Below, piece by piece: positions 26,802 to 35,542 of a DNA stretch of 64,000 nt. The notes beneath the pieces are model-generated. The model saw only the letters and a list, made by a program, of their open reading frames with translations. It did not search any database and was not told the DNA's origin. The first letter of the stretch is position 1; each line of letters opens with the position of its first letter. A program made the translations under genes and the position numbers. The stretch covers positions 1-64,000 of the forward strand of contig UQMI01000005.1 of NCBI GenBank assembly GCA_900542045.1. The letters are read 5' to 3'. This stretch comes from an uncultured Blautia sp. Its GTDB lineage: Bacteria; Bacillota; Clostridia; Lachnospirales; Lachnospiraceae.

Positions 26802-27671
26802 ATGTGGGACTACAGAATTTTGGGCATTGATCTTTACCACATAATTCAATGGTTTGTAATATACAGCTTTTTAGGCTGGGTCTGGGAAACCTGTTATGTA
26901 TCTGTGAAAAGCCGGCGGTTTGTCAATCGTGGATTTGTCAACGGCCCTTTCTGCACAATTTATGGTTTTGGGGCGATCAGTGTATATCTGATCTTAAGAC
27001 CGCTGGAGGGCAGATGGGTGCTGTTGTTTTTTGGCGGTATGGCTGTGGCTACAGCCCTGGAGTATATTACGGCGGCATTGATGGAAACGATTTTCCATAC
27101 CACCTGGTGGGATTACAGTGAGAAAAAACTGAATTTTCAGGGACGCATCTGTCTGGGTGCTTCTCTGGGCTGGGGTGCGTTTACCCTGCTGCTGTTCCGG
27201 GTATTGCAGCCCTTCGTAGAATGGATAGTAGGCCTGTATTCTGTGACTGCAGGAAAGACTGCGGTTATAGTTCTGGCCCTTTCTTATATTGTGGATTTTT
27301 CCTTTTCCGCGGCCACGGCATTTCAGTTGTCACAGAAATTTCCTTCCCTGGAACAGGCTGTGGAGGAGAAAAAGGCGGAATTCATCCGTCAGCTGGAGAA
27401 ATATCGGCATCTGGAGCCTGGACAGCTGGTGGAGGAAGCAGGCGAGTCTCTGGAACGGCTGCGTGACAATTTTACCGATACGCTGCTGGAGCGGCTGGAT
27501 GCTCTGGAACTGTCACAGCTGAAAAAAGGAATTGATGAGATTAAGAAGCAGTGGGCTTCCAGACAGAATTATATTACCAGACGATATCTTCGCGCATATC
27601 CTCATCTGAACCGGGGACATCGGCTGAAACAATTCAGAAAGCGTAATAAAGAGGAACATAAGCGCCATTAA
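26802..27671 (+). CDS. Putative ABC-transporter type IV (DUF1113) membrane protein
   Basis: A 289-residue protein with five predicted transmembrane helices in its first 180 residues. The family pattern FLGWVWETCYVSVKSRRFVNRGF, then NGPFCTIYGFGA and WWDYSEKKLNFQGRICLGASLGWG, matches PF06541 proteins. The last 110 residues are a charged coiled coil. Function is unknown. It is 34 bases upstream of rnfC and may be transcribed with it; AGGGGC before the ATG is a modest site. Confidence 0.82.
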   Translation: MWDYRILGIDLYHIIQWFVIYSFLGWVWETCYVSVKSRRFVNRGFVNGPFCTIYGFGAISVYLILRPLEGRWVLLFFGGMAVATALEYITAALMETIFHTTWWDYSEKKLNFQGRICLGASLGWGAFTLLLFRVLQPFVEWIVGLYSVTAGKTAVIVLALSYIVDFSFSAATAFQLSQKFPSLEQAVEEKKAEFIRQLEKYRHLEPGQLVEEAGESLERLRDNFTDTLLERLDALELSQLKKGIDEIKKQWASRQNYITRRYLRAYPHLNRGHRLKQFRKRNKEEHKRH

Positions 27672-27705
27672 ACGGTGCTTAACATAAAAAAGGAGGATAA
27701 TAGGT

Positions 27706-29025
27706 ATGGGATCATTGACCTTTGTTGGCGGCATCCATCCTTTTGAAGGAAAAGAAATGTCCAAGGACAAGCCAATTCAGAAGTACCTTCCAAAAGGGGA
27801 GATGGTGTATCCTTTGTCACAGCACATCGGAGCGCCGGCCAAGCCGATTGTAGAAAAAGGAGAGCGTGTTCTGGCCGGACAGAAGATTGCTGAGGCCGGA
27901 GGCTTTGTTTCTGCAGCGGTACATGCATCTGTTTCCGGAACCGTCAAAGGATTCGAGAAACGTCTGAATAATACGGGAGGTATTGTGGACTGTATCATTG
28001 TGGAAAATGACGGTCTCTATGAAGAGACACAGTTCCACAGCGTAGAAAGTTCGGCTTCTCTGGATAAAAAGGAAATTCTGGCCAGAATCCAGGAAGGCGG
28101 AGTAGTGGGGCTGGGCGGAGCCGGATTCCCCACTCATGTAAAGCTTGCTCCCAAAGAACCGGAGAAGATCGAATATGTGCTGGTGAACGGTGCGGAGTGT
28201 GAGCCATATCTTACTTCCGATTACCGGCGTATGATGGAAACCCCGGAGCTGGTAGTGGAAGGCCTGAAAGTGATCCTGCAGTTATTTGATCAGGCAAAAG
28301 GCTGTATCTGTATCGAGGATAACAAACCGGACTGTATTGCGAAGATGCGGGAACTGGTAAAGGATATTCCGCGTATTGAGGTAAAGGAACTGATGACCAA
28401 ATATCCGCAGGGCGGTGAGCGTACACTGATTTATGCGGTTACCGGAAGAGAGATCAATTCTTCCATGCTGCCGGCAGATGTGGGCTGTGTGGTAGACAAT
28501 GTAGATACGGTTATTGCAATTTATGAGGCAGTAGTAAAGGGACGTCCGGTTATGAGCCGGGTTGTTACCGTGACCGGTGATGCCATTGCCAATCCGCAGA
28601 ATTTCTGTGTCCCCACAGGCACACAGATTTCCGAACTGATCGAAGCAGCCGGCGGTTTTGTACAGGAGCCGGAGAAAATTGTATCCGGCGGTCCTATGAT
28701 GGGATTTCCGCTGTTCCGTCTGGATGTCCCTACGGTAAAAACTTTATCTGCGCTTCTCTGTCTGAAAGAAGACCCGGTTTCCCGCGCGAAGCAGACCGCC
28801 TGTATCAATTGCGGCAGATGCGTATCCGTCTGTCCCGGACGTGTGGTACCGGCTCGTCTGGCCACTTTTGCGGAGCGCGGAGATATGGAAGCTTTCCAGA
28901 AGTATGATGGCATGGAATGCTGCGAATGCGGCTGCTGCAGTTATATCTGCCCGGCGAAACGTCCGCTGACTCAGCAGATCAAGTCCATGCGCAAAATGGT
29001 TCTGGCAGCCCGCAAAAGAGGATAG
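27706..29025 (+). CDS. rnfC: Rnf complex subunit C
   Basis: A 439-residue peripheral subunit that binds NADH and FMN and carries two 4Fe-4S clusters. The N-terminus is the expected HPFEGKEMSKDKPIQ; GLGGAGFPTHVKL is the FMN/NADH glycine motif (about residue 133) and NGAECEPYLTSDYRRM follows; the clusters are in CINCGRCVSVCP and CCECGCCSYICP. AAGGAGG at 27690-27696 precedes the ATG. First gene of rnfCDGEAB, which couples ferredoxin oxidation by NAD+ to ion export. Confidence 0.97.
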   Translation: MGSLTFVGGIHPFEGKEMSKDKPIQKYLPKGEMVYPLSQHIGAPAKPIVEKGERVLAGQKIAEAGGFVSAAVHASVSGTVKGFEKRLNNTGGIVDCIIVENDGLYEETQFHSVESSASLDKKEILARIQEGGVVGLGGAGFPTHVKLAPKEPEKIEYVLVNGAECEPYLTSDYRRMMETPELVVEGLKVILQLFDQAKGCICIEDNKPDCIAKMRELVKDIPRIEVKELMTKYPQGGERTLIYAVTGREINSSMLPADVGCVVDNVDTVIAIYEAVVKGRPVMSRVVTVTGDAIANPQNFCVPTGTQISELIEAAGGFVQEPEKIVSGGPMMGFPLFRLDVPTVKTLSALLCLKEDPVSRAKQTACINCGRCVSVCPGRVVPARLATFAERGDMEAFQKYDGMECCECGCCSYICPAKRPLTQQIKSMRKMVLAARKRG

Positions 29026-29042
29026 AGGAGGGAGAAGAAAAA

Positions 29043-30011
29043 ATGAATGAATTTCTGCATGTGTCATCCAACCCTCATGACAGGGATCCGATGAGCACAG
29101 ACAAGATTATGAAAATGGTAGCCATCGCACTGGCGCCTGCCTGTCTGTTTGGTATCTATAATTTTGGCCCACGGGCCCTGATGATCCTTGCGATATCAGT
29201 GGCATCCTGCGTGTTTTTTGAGTGGCTTTATGAGAAACTGATGCATAAGCCGGTGACTATTGGGGATTTCAGTGCTGTGGTCACAGGCCTGTTGCTGGGC
29301 ATGAACATGCCGCCGATGATCACCTGGTGGATGCCCATCCTGGGCGGCGCGTTTTCCATTATTGTGGTTAAGCAGCTGTTTGGCGGACTGGGACAGAATA
29401 TTATGAACCCGGCTCTGGCCGGAAGATGTTTCCTTATGATTTCCTTCGCAGGCCCCATGACAAACTTTGCTGTTCCGTCCGGCGCCTTTGGAAATGTGGT
29501 GGATACTGTATCCGGCGCGACTCCGCTGGCAGCACTGAAAGCCGGTGAGTCTGTGGATGTGATGAGTATGCTGATCGGTAATATCCAGGGTACCATCGGA
29601 GAGACTTCTGTGATCGCGCTTTTGATCGGTGCTGTTTTCCTGCTGGCAATGAAGATTATTGACCTGCGGATACCTCTTACATACATCGGAAGTTTTTCTG
29701 TTTTTGTAGTGTTGTATCATCTGTTTACCACAGGAAGCTTTGATCTGGGCTATCTGGCTGCACATCTGTGCGGCGGCGGCCTGATGCTGGGAGCATGGTT
29801 TATGGCCACAGATTATGTGACCACGCCGATCACCAAGAAGGGACAGCTGGTGTATGGCTGTATCCTGGGTATCCTGACAGCCATCTTCCGACTTCTGGGC
29901 GGTTCGGCAGAAGGTGTTTCCTATGCCATCATCTTCAGCAATCTGCTGATACCTCTGATTGAAAAGGTAACCTTCCCGACTGCATTCGGCAAAGGAGGGA
30001 AAAAGAAATGA
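29043..30011 (+). CDS. rnfD: Rnf complex subunit D
   Basis: A 322-residue integral membrane subunit with about nine helices and the covalent-FMN attachment motif around SGATPLAALK (about residue 160). It starts at ATG 29043 after GGAGGGAG; the frame runs upstream into rnfC but that is not coding for this protein. Its stop overlaps the rnfG start (ATGA). Confidence 0.96.
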   Translation: MNEFLHVSSNPHDRDPMSTDKIMKMVAIALAPACLFGIYNFGPRALMILAISVASCVFFEWLYEKLMHKPVTIGDFSAVVTGLLLGMNMPPMITWWMPILGGAFSIIVVKQLFGGLGQNIMNPALAGRCFLMISFAGPMTNFAVPSGAFGNVVDTVSGATPLAALKAGESVDVMSMLIGNIQGTIGETSVIALLIGAVFLLAMKIIDLRIPLTYIGSFSVFVVLYHLFTTGSFDLGYLAAHLCGGGLMLGAWFMATDYVTTPITKKGQLVYGCILGILTAIFRLLGGSAEGVSYAIIFSNLLIPLIEKVTFPTAFGKGGKKK

Positions 30012-30613
30012 AATCTACGATCGTGAAAGACACATTTATTCTGACAGCTATTACTCTGGTGGCGGGATTTCTGCTGAGCGTGGTGCAGGGTGTGACTGCA
30101 GAGCCCATTGCCCAGCAGGAGCTTCTGGCAAAGGAAAGTGCTTACAAAGAAGTATTTTCCGATGCTGCCAGTTTTGAACAGGTTTCTCAGGAGGATCCGG
30201 ATCTGGAAGCCTATCTGGATGAGCAGGGGTATCCGGAACAGACCATTAATGAAACCATGCGTGCCCTGGATGGAAGTGGAAATGAGCTGGGCTATGCATT
30301 TACCGTAACGACTTCGGAAGGCTACGGCGGAGATATCCAGTTTGCCATCGGAATCCAGAGCGACGGGACCATCAACGGGATTTCCATTCTTTCCATTGAG
30401 GAGACGGCCGGTCTGGGCATGAATGCAAATACCGATGGTTTCAAGGGGCAGTTTGCAGGCAAAAATGTTGAAAAATTTGAATATACCAAAACCGGCGCCA
30501 CAGAAGATAACCAGATTGACGTAATCAGCGGCGCCACCATTACTACAAATGCCATGGTCAACGGCGTGAACGCCGGACTTGCCGCGTTTTCCTATGAGAA
30601 AGGAGGTAATTAA
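30008..30613 (+). CDS. rnfG: Rnf complex subunit G
   Basis: A 201-residue subunit with one N-terminal membrane helix and a periplasm-side FMN-binding domain. SGATITTNAMV (about residues 177-187) contains the threonine that is flavinylated by ApbE; no apbE gene is in this window. It overlaps rnfD by 4 bases. Confidence 0.95.
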   Translation: MKSTIVKDTFILTAITLVAGFLLSVVQGVTAEPIAQQELLAKESAYKEVFSDAASFEQVSQEDPDLEAYLDEQGYPEQTINETMRALDGSGNELGYAFTVTTSEGYGGDIQFAIGIQSDGTINGISILSIEETAGLGMNANTDGFKGQFAGKNVEKFEYTKTGATEDNQIDVISGATITTNAMVNGVNAGLAAFSYEKGGN

Positions 30614-30615
30614 GT

Positions 30616-31323
30616 ATGAGCGGTCCTGTTGAACGGCTTTATAACGGTATTATTAAAGAAAATCCAACGTTTGTACTGATGCTGGGTATGTGTCCTACCC
30701 TGGCCATTACCACCTCAGCAACCAACGGTATCGGAATGGGCCTGACCACTACGGTGATCCTGGCTGCTTCCAATATGATGATTTCCGCACTGCGGAAGAT
30801 TATTCCGGATACGGTGCGTATGCCGGCCTATATCGTGGTAGTTGCATCTTTTGTAACGATCGTGCAGCTGCTTCTGCAGGGATTTATTCCCAGTTTGTAT
30901 GATTCCCTTGGCCTGTATATTCCTCTGATTGTAGTGAACTGTATTATCCTGGGCCGTGCAGAGGCATATGCATCCAAGAATCCGGTGGTGCTTTCTCTGT
31001 TTGACGGTATCGGAATGGGACTCGGGTTTACCCTGAGTATCACCTGCATTGGTGCAGTACGTGAAATCATCGGTGCAGGTCAGCTGTTTGGACATCAGAT
31101 CCTGCCGCTGGCTGATGCGGCCGCAGGCAAAATGGGATATGAACCGATCACCATTTTCATCATGGCTCCCGGTGCGTTCCTTGTACTGGCACTGCTGTCA
31201 GCATTCCAGAACAAATTCCGTATCGGCGCTGCCAAACGAGGCATCGATCCCAGCAACCCGTCAACCTGTGGAGGCGGCTGTGCAAACTGCGGCAATCACA
31301 CCTGTGAAGGAAAGAGAGGGTAA
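30616..31323 (+). CDS. rnfE: Rnf complex subunit E
   Basis: A 235-residue integral membrane subunit with six helices (NPTFVLMLGMCPTLAITTSA at the start; GIGMGLGFTLSI). It has an unusual cysteine-rich tail, CGGGCANCGNHTC, in the last 20 residues (pattern C-x3-C-x2-C-x4-C). Paired with RnfA in the membrane core that holds an Fe-S centre. AAAGGAGG precedes the ATG. Confidence 0.95.
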   Translation: MSGPVERLYNGIIKENPTFVLMLGMCPTLAITTSATNGIGMGLTTTVILAASNMMISALRKIIPDTVRMPAYIVVVASFVTIVQLLLQGFIPSLYDSLGLYIPLIVVNCIILGRAEAYASKNPVVLSLFDGIGMGLGFTLSITCIGAVREIIGAGQLFGHQILPLADAAAGKMGYEPITIFIMAPGAFLVLALLSAFQNKFRIGAAKRGIDPSNPSTCGGGCANCGNHTCEGKRG

Positions 31324-31329
31324 GGGTTT

Positions 31330-31905
31330 ATGGGTAATCTGTTATTAATCGGCATCGGCTCTGCGTTGGTAAACAATGTAATTCTGAGCCAGTTTCTGGG
31401 CCTGTGTCCTTTCCTGGGCGTATCAAAGAAGATCAATACAGCTGCGGGCATGGGCGGCGCGGTTATTTTCGTGCTTACACTTTCCTCGCTGGTAACCAGT
31501 ATGATCTATCAGCTGATCCTGGTTCCCACAGGAATGGAATATCTGCAGACGATCGTGTTTATCCTGATCATTGCAGCTCTGGTGCAGTTCGTGGAAATGT
31601 TCCTGAAGAAGGCCATGCCTTCCCTGTATCAGAGCCTGGGCGTATATCTGCCCCTGATCACCACCAACTGTGCCGTTTTGGGTGTGGCTCTCATCAACGT
31701 AGAGAACGGCTATAATATTCTGGAAGGAACGGTAAATGGTTTTGCCACAGCGGTTGGCTTCACCATTTCCATTGTAATCATGGCCGGACTCCGGGAAAAG
31801 ATGGAATACAATGATATTCCAAGAGCTTTCCAGGGATTCCCCATTGTTCTGCTGACTGCCTGTCTGATGGCGATTTCCTTCTGTGGATTCTCAGGATTGA
31901 TTTAA
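31330..31905 (+). CDS. rnfA: Rnf complex subunit A
   Basis: A 191-residue membrane subunit with six helices, homologous to RnfE. VNNVILSQFLGLCPFLGVS at the start and TTNCAVLGVAL in the middle carry the conserved cysteines that form the intramembrane Fe-S site with RnfE. Confidence 0.96.
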   Translation: MGNLLLIGIGSALVNNVILSQFLGLCPFLGVSKKINTAAGMGGAVIFVLTLSSLVTSMIYQLILVPTGMEYLQTIVFILIIAALVQFVEMFLKKAMPSLYQSLGVYLPLITTNCAVLGVALINVENGYNILEGTVNGFATAVGFTISIVIMAGLREKMEYNDIPRAFQGFPIVLLTACLMAISFCGFSGLI

Positions 31906-31917
31906 GGAGGGGGAAAA

Positions 31918-32709
31918 ATGAGTATAACAGCGATTATAATTGCAACGGCAGTTGTTGCAGGAACTGGCCTCTTCATTGGTGTATTCCTGGGAGTTGCAGG
32001 AAAGAAATTTGCCGTGGAGGTAGATGAACGGGAAGTAGCTGTTCGGGAAGCTCTGCCGGGCAATAACTGCGGCGGCTGCGGATATCCGGGCTGTGATGGT
32101 CTGGCTGCTGCCATTGCCAAAGGGGAAGCCCCCTGTAATGCCTGTCCGGTGGGCGGTGCCCCGGTGGGAGCTGTGATCGCAGGGATCATGGGCCAGGAAG
32201 TGGTGGAGACAGCCCGCCAGGTGGCCTATGTAAAATGCGGCGGCGACTGTGAGAAGACAAAGGAGGCCTTTGCCTATACCGGAACCGAAGACTGCGAGAT
32301 GATGTCTTTTATCCCCGGAAGCGGCGCCAAGAAATGTACATATGGCTGTCTGGGTTATGGAAGCTGTGTGAAGGCATGTCCTTTTGATGCCATCCATGTG
32401 ATCAATGGAATTGCTGTCGTGGACAAAGAAGCCTGCAAGGCCTGCGGCAAATGTGTGGAAAAATGCCCACGGCATCTGATCGAACTGGTTCCTTACGAAC
32501 AGACTACTTTTGTGGCCTGCAGTTCACATGCCAAAGGAAAAGCCGTGACAGAAAGCTGCGACATCGGCTGTATCGGCTGCAAGAAGTGCGAAAAGACCTG
32601 TCCAAACGGAGCCATCACCGTAACAGACTTCTGTGCTCATGTGGACTATGAGAAGTGCACCAACTGCGGCGCCTGCAAAGAGGTATGTCCAAGAGGCGTG
32701 ATCGTATAA
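31918..32709 (+). CDS. rnfB: Rnf complex subunit B, ferredoxin-input subunit
   Basis: A 263-residue protein: an N-terminal membrane anchor, a 4Fe-4S domain ([15 protein letters not shown] with a later cysteine), then a ferredoxin-like series ([48 protein letters not shown]). It accepts electrons from reduced ferredoxin. It closes the operon; GGAGGGGG precedes ATG 31918. No clear terminator lies in the first 100 bases after its stop. Confidence 0.96.
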   Translation: MSITAIIIATAVVAGTGLFIGVFLGVAGKKFAVEVDEREVAVREALPGNNCGGCGYPGCDGLAAAIAKGEAPCNACPVGGAPVGAVIAGIMGQEVVETARQVAYVKCGGDCEKTKEAFAYTGTEDCEMMSFIPGSGAKKCTYGCLGYGSCVKACPFDAIHVINGIAVVDKEACKACGKCVEKCPRHLIELVPYEQTTFVACSSHAKGKAVTESCDIGCIGCKKCEKTCPNGAITVTDFCAHVDYEKCTNCGACKEVCPRGVIV

Positions 32710-32739
32710 GTATTATAGGACAGAAAAAATGTTCCTCTT

Positions 32740-32873
32740 TGTAGATTGGCATTTTGCAAATTAAAGCTTTGTAAATTATAGTTTTGTGAATCATGATTTT
32801 GGCAATTTTGGTATTTGTCAATTACGTTATTTGTTAACTAGGTTATTTGCCATATAAGTTATTTGTCATCTAC
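32740..32873. repeat. Degenerate tandem array, about 16-nt period
   Basis: The three clearest units are 32826-32841, 32842-32857 and 32858-32873, each opening GTTATTTG. Looser AT-rich units of 14-16 nt with TTTTG or TTTGT cores extend upstream to about 32740. Confidence 0.75.
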
Positions 32874-32911
32874 GGCATTGCAGATAAGAATATATTTTGC
32901 AGATGCGTCGG

Positions 32912-32950
32912 AAAATCGCTGCAGACCCACGACGGGGCTGCGGCGATTTT
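32912..32950. other. Stem-loop between repeat arrays
   Basis: AAAATCGC at 32912-32919 pairs with GCGATTTT at 32943-32950 around a GC-rich loop that can pair further (TGCAG with CTGCG). It could terminate rnf transcription. Confidence 0.5.
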
Positions 32951-33119
32951 GCGTCACTGGGGCTGGATGCCAGGGATTTGCCGCCGGATACTGGGAAGCT
33001 TACTTCATGCGAATAGATTTTTACTGCAGAGGAGGGGCATATTTGCTGGCGGAGGGGAGGGCATACCGCAATGTTTGGATGGAGATGACTGGTGCAGGAG
33101 ATTCTGTCCTTACCTGTCG

Positions 33120-33305
33120 GAATATTTGATCAAGACAATTGGAGTATCTGATACGGCCTGCCGGAGCAGTTGTTGACTAAGCCTGATTGAGTATTTAGTG
33201 CCGACTATCAACTGTTAGAGTATTTGGCACAGACTGTTAGAGTATTTGATTAAGACTGTTGGAATATTTGGTGCAGACGGTCAGAGTATCTGGCTGACAG
33301 ATCTG
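33120..33305. repeat. Tandem array of 22-nt units
   Basis: Eight units beginning GARTAT or a variant: 33120-33141, 33142-33163, 33164-33188 (25 nt), 33189-33217 (29 nt), then four of exactly 22 nt at 33218, 33240, 33262 and 33284. The unit consensus is roughly GAGTATTTGGTNCAGACTGT plus two bases. Confidence 0.85.
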
Positions 33306-33389
33306 TTTTGGCTTGTTTGTCCTGCCATTTTTCAGCCTGCCGTTGAAAATTGGATTCGGATCGGCAATCAGTTTCTTCAATCTGAGGTT

Positions 33390-33601
33390 GTTACCGCGGG
33401 GAAACAGAAAATGTGAAAAACACCCGTACCGATAGAGGCCATGTTACCGCAGGATATGGAGAAATGCAAAAGACACCCGTAGCAGAGAGGCGAAAGTTAC
33501 CGCGGGATATGGAGAAATGCGAAAGACACCCGTAGCAGAGGGGCGGAAGTTACCGTGGGATATGGAAAAATTCGGAAAACGCCCGTAACTGGCGGAATAT
33601 A
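33390..33601. repeat. Tandem array of four 53-nt units
   Basis: Units start at 33390, 33443, 33496 and 33549, each opening GTTACCG and containing CCCGTA about 33 bases later. Units 2 and 3 differ at only a few positions; 1 and 4 are more diverged. GTTAC with GGG can pair with CCC and GTA(A)C in the same unit. Confidence 0.9.
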
Positions 33602-33648
33602 GTTCCTGATAGCAGCAAAGAAGAATTAAAATCTGCAGTACATGTTAC

Positions 33649-33744
33649 AGCAGTTGACCTGGAAGTTGCGGTGCAAGTTGACAAGGAAATTGTGTTACAA
33701 GTTGATAAGAAAGTTGCAGTGCAGTTGACATAGAAGTTGTAGTT
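33649..33744. repeat. Tandem array of four 24-nt units
   Basis: Units 33649-33672, 33673-33696, 33697-33720 and 33721-33744 share the pattern (A)GTTGAYNNGRAARTTG. As 24 is a multiple of three, a minus-strand frame over this array shows eight-residue Ser/Thr/Cys repeats, but it lacks gene-like features. Confidence 0.85.
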
Positions 33745-33809
33745 CGTGGTGTACTGGTTGTAGTTTTTATTGTTTACACAGGTGCACCGCATGTGTTATC
33801 CTAATACAC

Positions 33810-34175
33810 ATGAAGAAAAAAGATTGGATCATCATACTGGCGGTTCTGGCGCTGGCTGGAATCTGTATGGCTGTATTTACGCTGTTCCCCCGGGAAGGAA
33901 ACACCCTGGTGCGCATTACTGTGGATGACACATTATATGGGGAATATTCTTTACTGGAGGATCAGGAAATTTCCATTGGAGAGACCAATATCTGCGAGAT
34001 ACGGGATGGACAGGTGCGGATGATCTGGGCAGACTGTCCGGATCAGCTGTGTATTCATCAAAGTGCGTTGGATGAGAAAGGGCAGGGCGCGATCATCTGT
34101 CTGCCGAATCGAGTGCAGATTGAAGTAATGGGAGGCGGTCAGTCGGACGACGCTTTGGATGCTGTGGCTGGATAG
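33810..34175 (+). CDS. NusG domain II-containing small secreted or anchored protein
   Basis: A 121-residue protein with an N-terminal membrane helix (WIIILAVLALAGICMAVF) and an NusG-II-type beta domain (residues 35-115; DGQVRMIWADCPDQLCI, then ICLPNRVQIEV). Two cysteines in CPDQLC are typical of the family. It commonly neighbours rnf, Gx-transporter and apbE genes in Clostridia; its function is unknown. The start is ATG 33810; the ribosome binding site is poor. Confidence 0.82.
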   Translation: MKKKDWIIILAVLALAGICMAVFTLFPREGNTLVRITVDDTLYGEYSLLEDQEISIGETNICEIRDGQVRMIWADCPDQLCIHQSALDEKGQGAIICLPNRVQIEVMGGGQSDDALDAVAG

Positions 34176-34338
34176 CGGAGAGACAAGAGAAGCGGCAGAC
34201 AGTGGAAAGACAGAGAAAGGCATTCCGTCAGACGAAGACATCAAAAATAGCATTGTGTCAGATATTGTATCAAAAGCACGGACAGAATGAGTTTGATGCC
34301 GGAGCAAAGGCGGCACAGGCAGATTAGAAAGGCAGCAT

Positions 34339-34833
34339 ATGAAAGTAAAAACAGCATATATGGGATTGTTTTGCGCCGTTGCCATTATTCTGGGGTATGT
34401 GGAAACGTTGATTCCCATATCCATTGGCATACCCGGAGTGAAACTGGGACTGGCGAATCTGGCGGTGCTTCTGGTGCTTCTGGTATATGGCTGGAAGGAA
34501 GGGGCAACCGTTTCTGCGGTTCGGATCCTGGTCATTGGATTTATGTTTGGAAATCTGTTCAGCATTTTGTATAGCGTGGCGGGAGCCTCACTGAGTCTTC
34601 TGGTCATGACCCTGCTGAAGAAGACCGGAGCGTTCGGCACAGTGGGGATCAGCGTGGCCGGGGGAGTATCTCATAATCTGGGACAGATGGCAGTGGTGCT
34701 TCTGGTATTTCACAGTGTGGGATATCTGTATTATCTTCCGGTACTGCTGATCAGCGGTGTGATCACCGGATTTCTGGTGGGCATCGTGGTCTGGCAGGTA
34801 GAACAGAGAATAGGAGCGGTTATAAAGAAATGA
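34339..34833 (+). CDS. Gx transporter family membrane protein
   Basis: A 164-residue membrane protein with five helices and the family motifs VETLIPISIGIPGVKLGLAN and GGVSHNLGQMAVV. Sometimes annotated as heptaprenyl diphosphate synthase component I, but the fold is that of an ECF-type substrate-binding membrane component. Substrate unknown. It overlaps ruvA by ATGA at 34830-34833. The 163 bases before it show no clear signal. Confidence 0.85.
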   Translation: MKVKTAYMGLFCAVAIILGYVETLIPISIGIPGVKLGLANLAVLLVLLVYGWKEGATVSAVRILVIGFMFGNLFSILYSVAGASLSLLVMTLLKKTGAFGTVGISVAGGVSHNLGQMAVVLLVFHSVGYLYYLPVLLISGVITGFLVGIVVWQVEQRIGAVIKK

Positions 34834-35435
34834 TAGCATACATAAAAGGCGAAGTAACAGAATTGTCTGTGGGACGGCTGGTATTGGAAAATCAGGGTCT
34901 GGGATATGAATTGCAGGTGTCTGCCGGGGATCTGGAGGAACTGCATATCGGACAGACCGTGAAGATCTATACTTATGTTCAGCTTCTGGAGCGGGAAGGT
35001 ACTTTCCAGTCCTTTGGATTTCTACGGAAAGATTCTCTGGAGGTTTTCCGGATGCTGCTGGGAGTCAGCGGTATAGGACCCAAAGCGGCCCTTGGGATTC
35101 TTTCCGGGCTGGGAGCGGATACACTGCGTTTTGCAGTGCTTTCAGATGATGTGAAGACAATTGCCAAGGCTCCGGGAATTGGTCGAAAGACAGCGCAGAA
35201 GTTAATTCTGGAATTAAAAGATAAATTCAGTCTGGAAGAAGCTTTTGAGAAAAAACTGGAGACTGTACAGGCTCAGGAAGAAACGGCGAAGACGCCGGCC
35301 GCCCAGGAAGCAGTGGAAGCGTTGACAGCACTGGGATACAGTCCTGCAGATGCTCTGCGGGCAGTGAAAAAGGCGGATACGGGAGAAGATATGGATGTGG
35401 AACAGCTGCTGAAGGCGTCATTGAAATATATGTGA
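34830..35435 (+). CDS. ruvA: Holliday junction helicase subunit RuvA
   Basis: A 201-residue DNA-binding protein: OB fold (MIAYIKGEVTEL), two helix-hairpin-helix motifs (LLGVSGIGPKAALGIL; IAKAPGIGRKTAQKLILELK) and a C-terminal domain that contacts RuvB (EAVEALTALGYSPADALRAV). It binds four-way junctions and loads RuvB. Confidence 0.97.
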   Translation: MIAYIKGEVTELSVGRLVLENQGLGYELQVSAGDLEELHIGQTVKIYTYVQLLEREGTFQSFGFLRKDSLEVFRMLLGVSGIGPKAALGILSGLGADTLRFAVLSDDVKTIAKAPGIGRKTAQKLILELKDKFSLEEAFEKKLETVQAQEETAKTPAAQEAVEALTALGYSPADALRAVKKADTGEDMDVEQLLKASLKYM

Positions 35436-35542
35436 GACTGTCAGAAGCAAAAGAGCCGGATCAAAGGGCTGAAATAAAAGTATGGTATCGTCTGCCAGTC
35501 GTTTGGACAGCGGCAGCGCACAGTGATAGGATATGAGAAAAC

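Larger units (their letters stand above)
32710..33809. other. 1.1-kb gene-free region packed with tandem repeats
   Basis: No convincing gene is present on either strand. The region holds, in order, a degenerate array of about 16-nt units (32740-32873), a hairpin (32912-32950), a 22-nt array (33120-33305), a 53-nt array (33390-33601) and a 24-nt array (33649-33744). The last 60 bases contain TTTACA and TATCCT, a possible weak promoter for the next gene. Confidence 0.8.

Noticed and set aside
32847-33176. Plus-strand open frames of 88-109 codons in the repeat region
   Set aside because: They cross unrelated arrays and a hairpin, have no recognisable protein features and no good start sites.
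33390-33601. Possible CRISPR array
   Set aside because: The 53-nt units are directly adjacent without spacers and no cas genes are near.
33550-33792. 80-codon minus-strand frame with Ser/Thr/Cys repeats
   Set aside because: The repeats come from the 24-nt array, there is no ribosome binding site, and composition is low-complexity.
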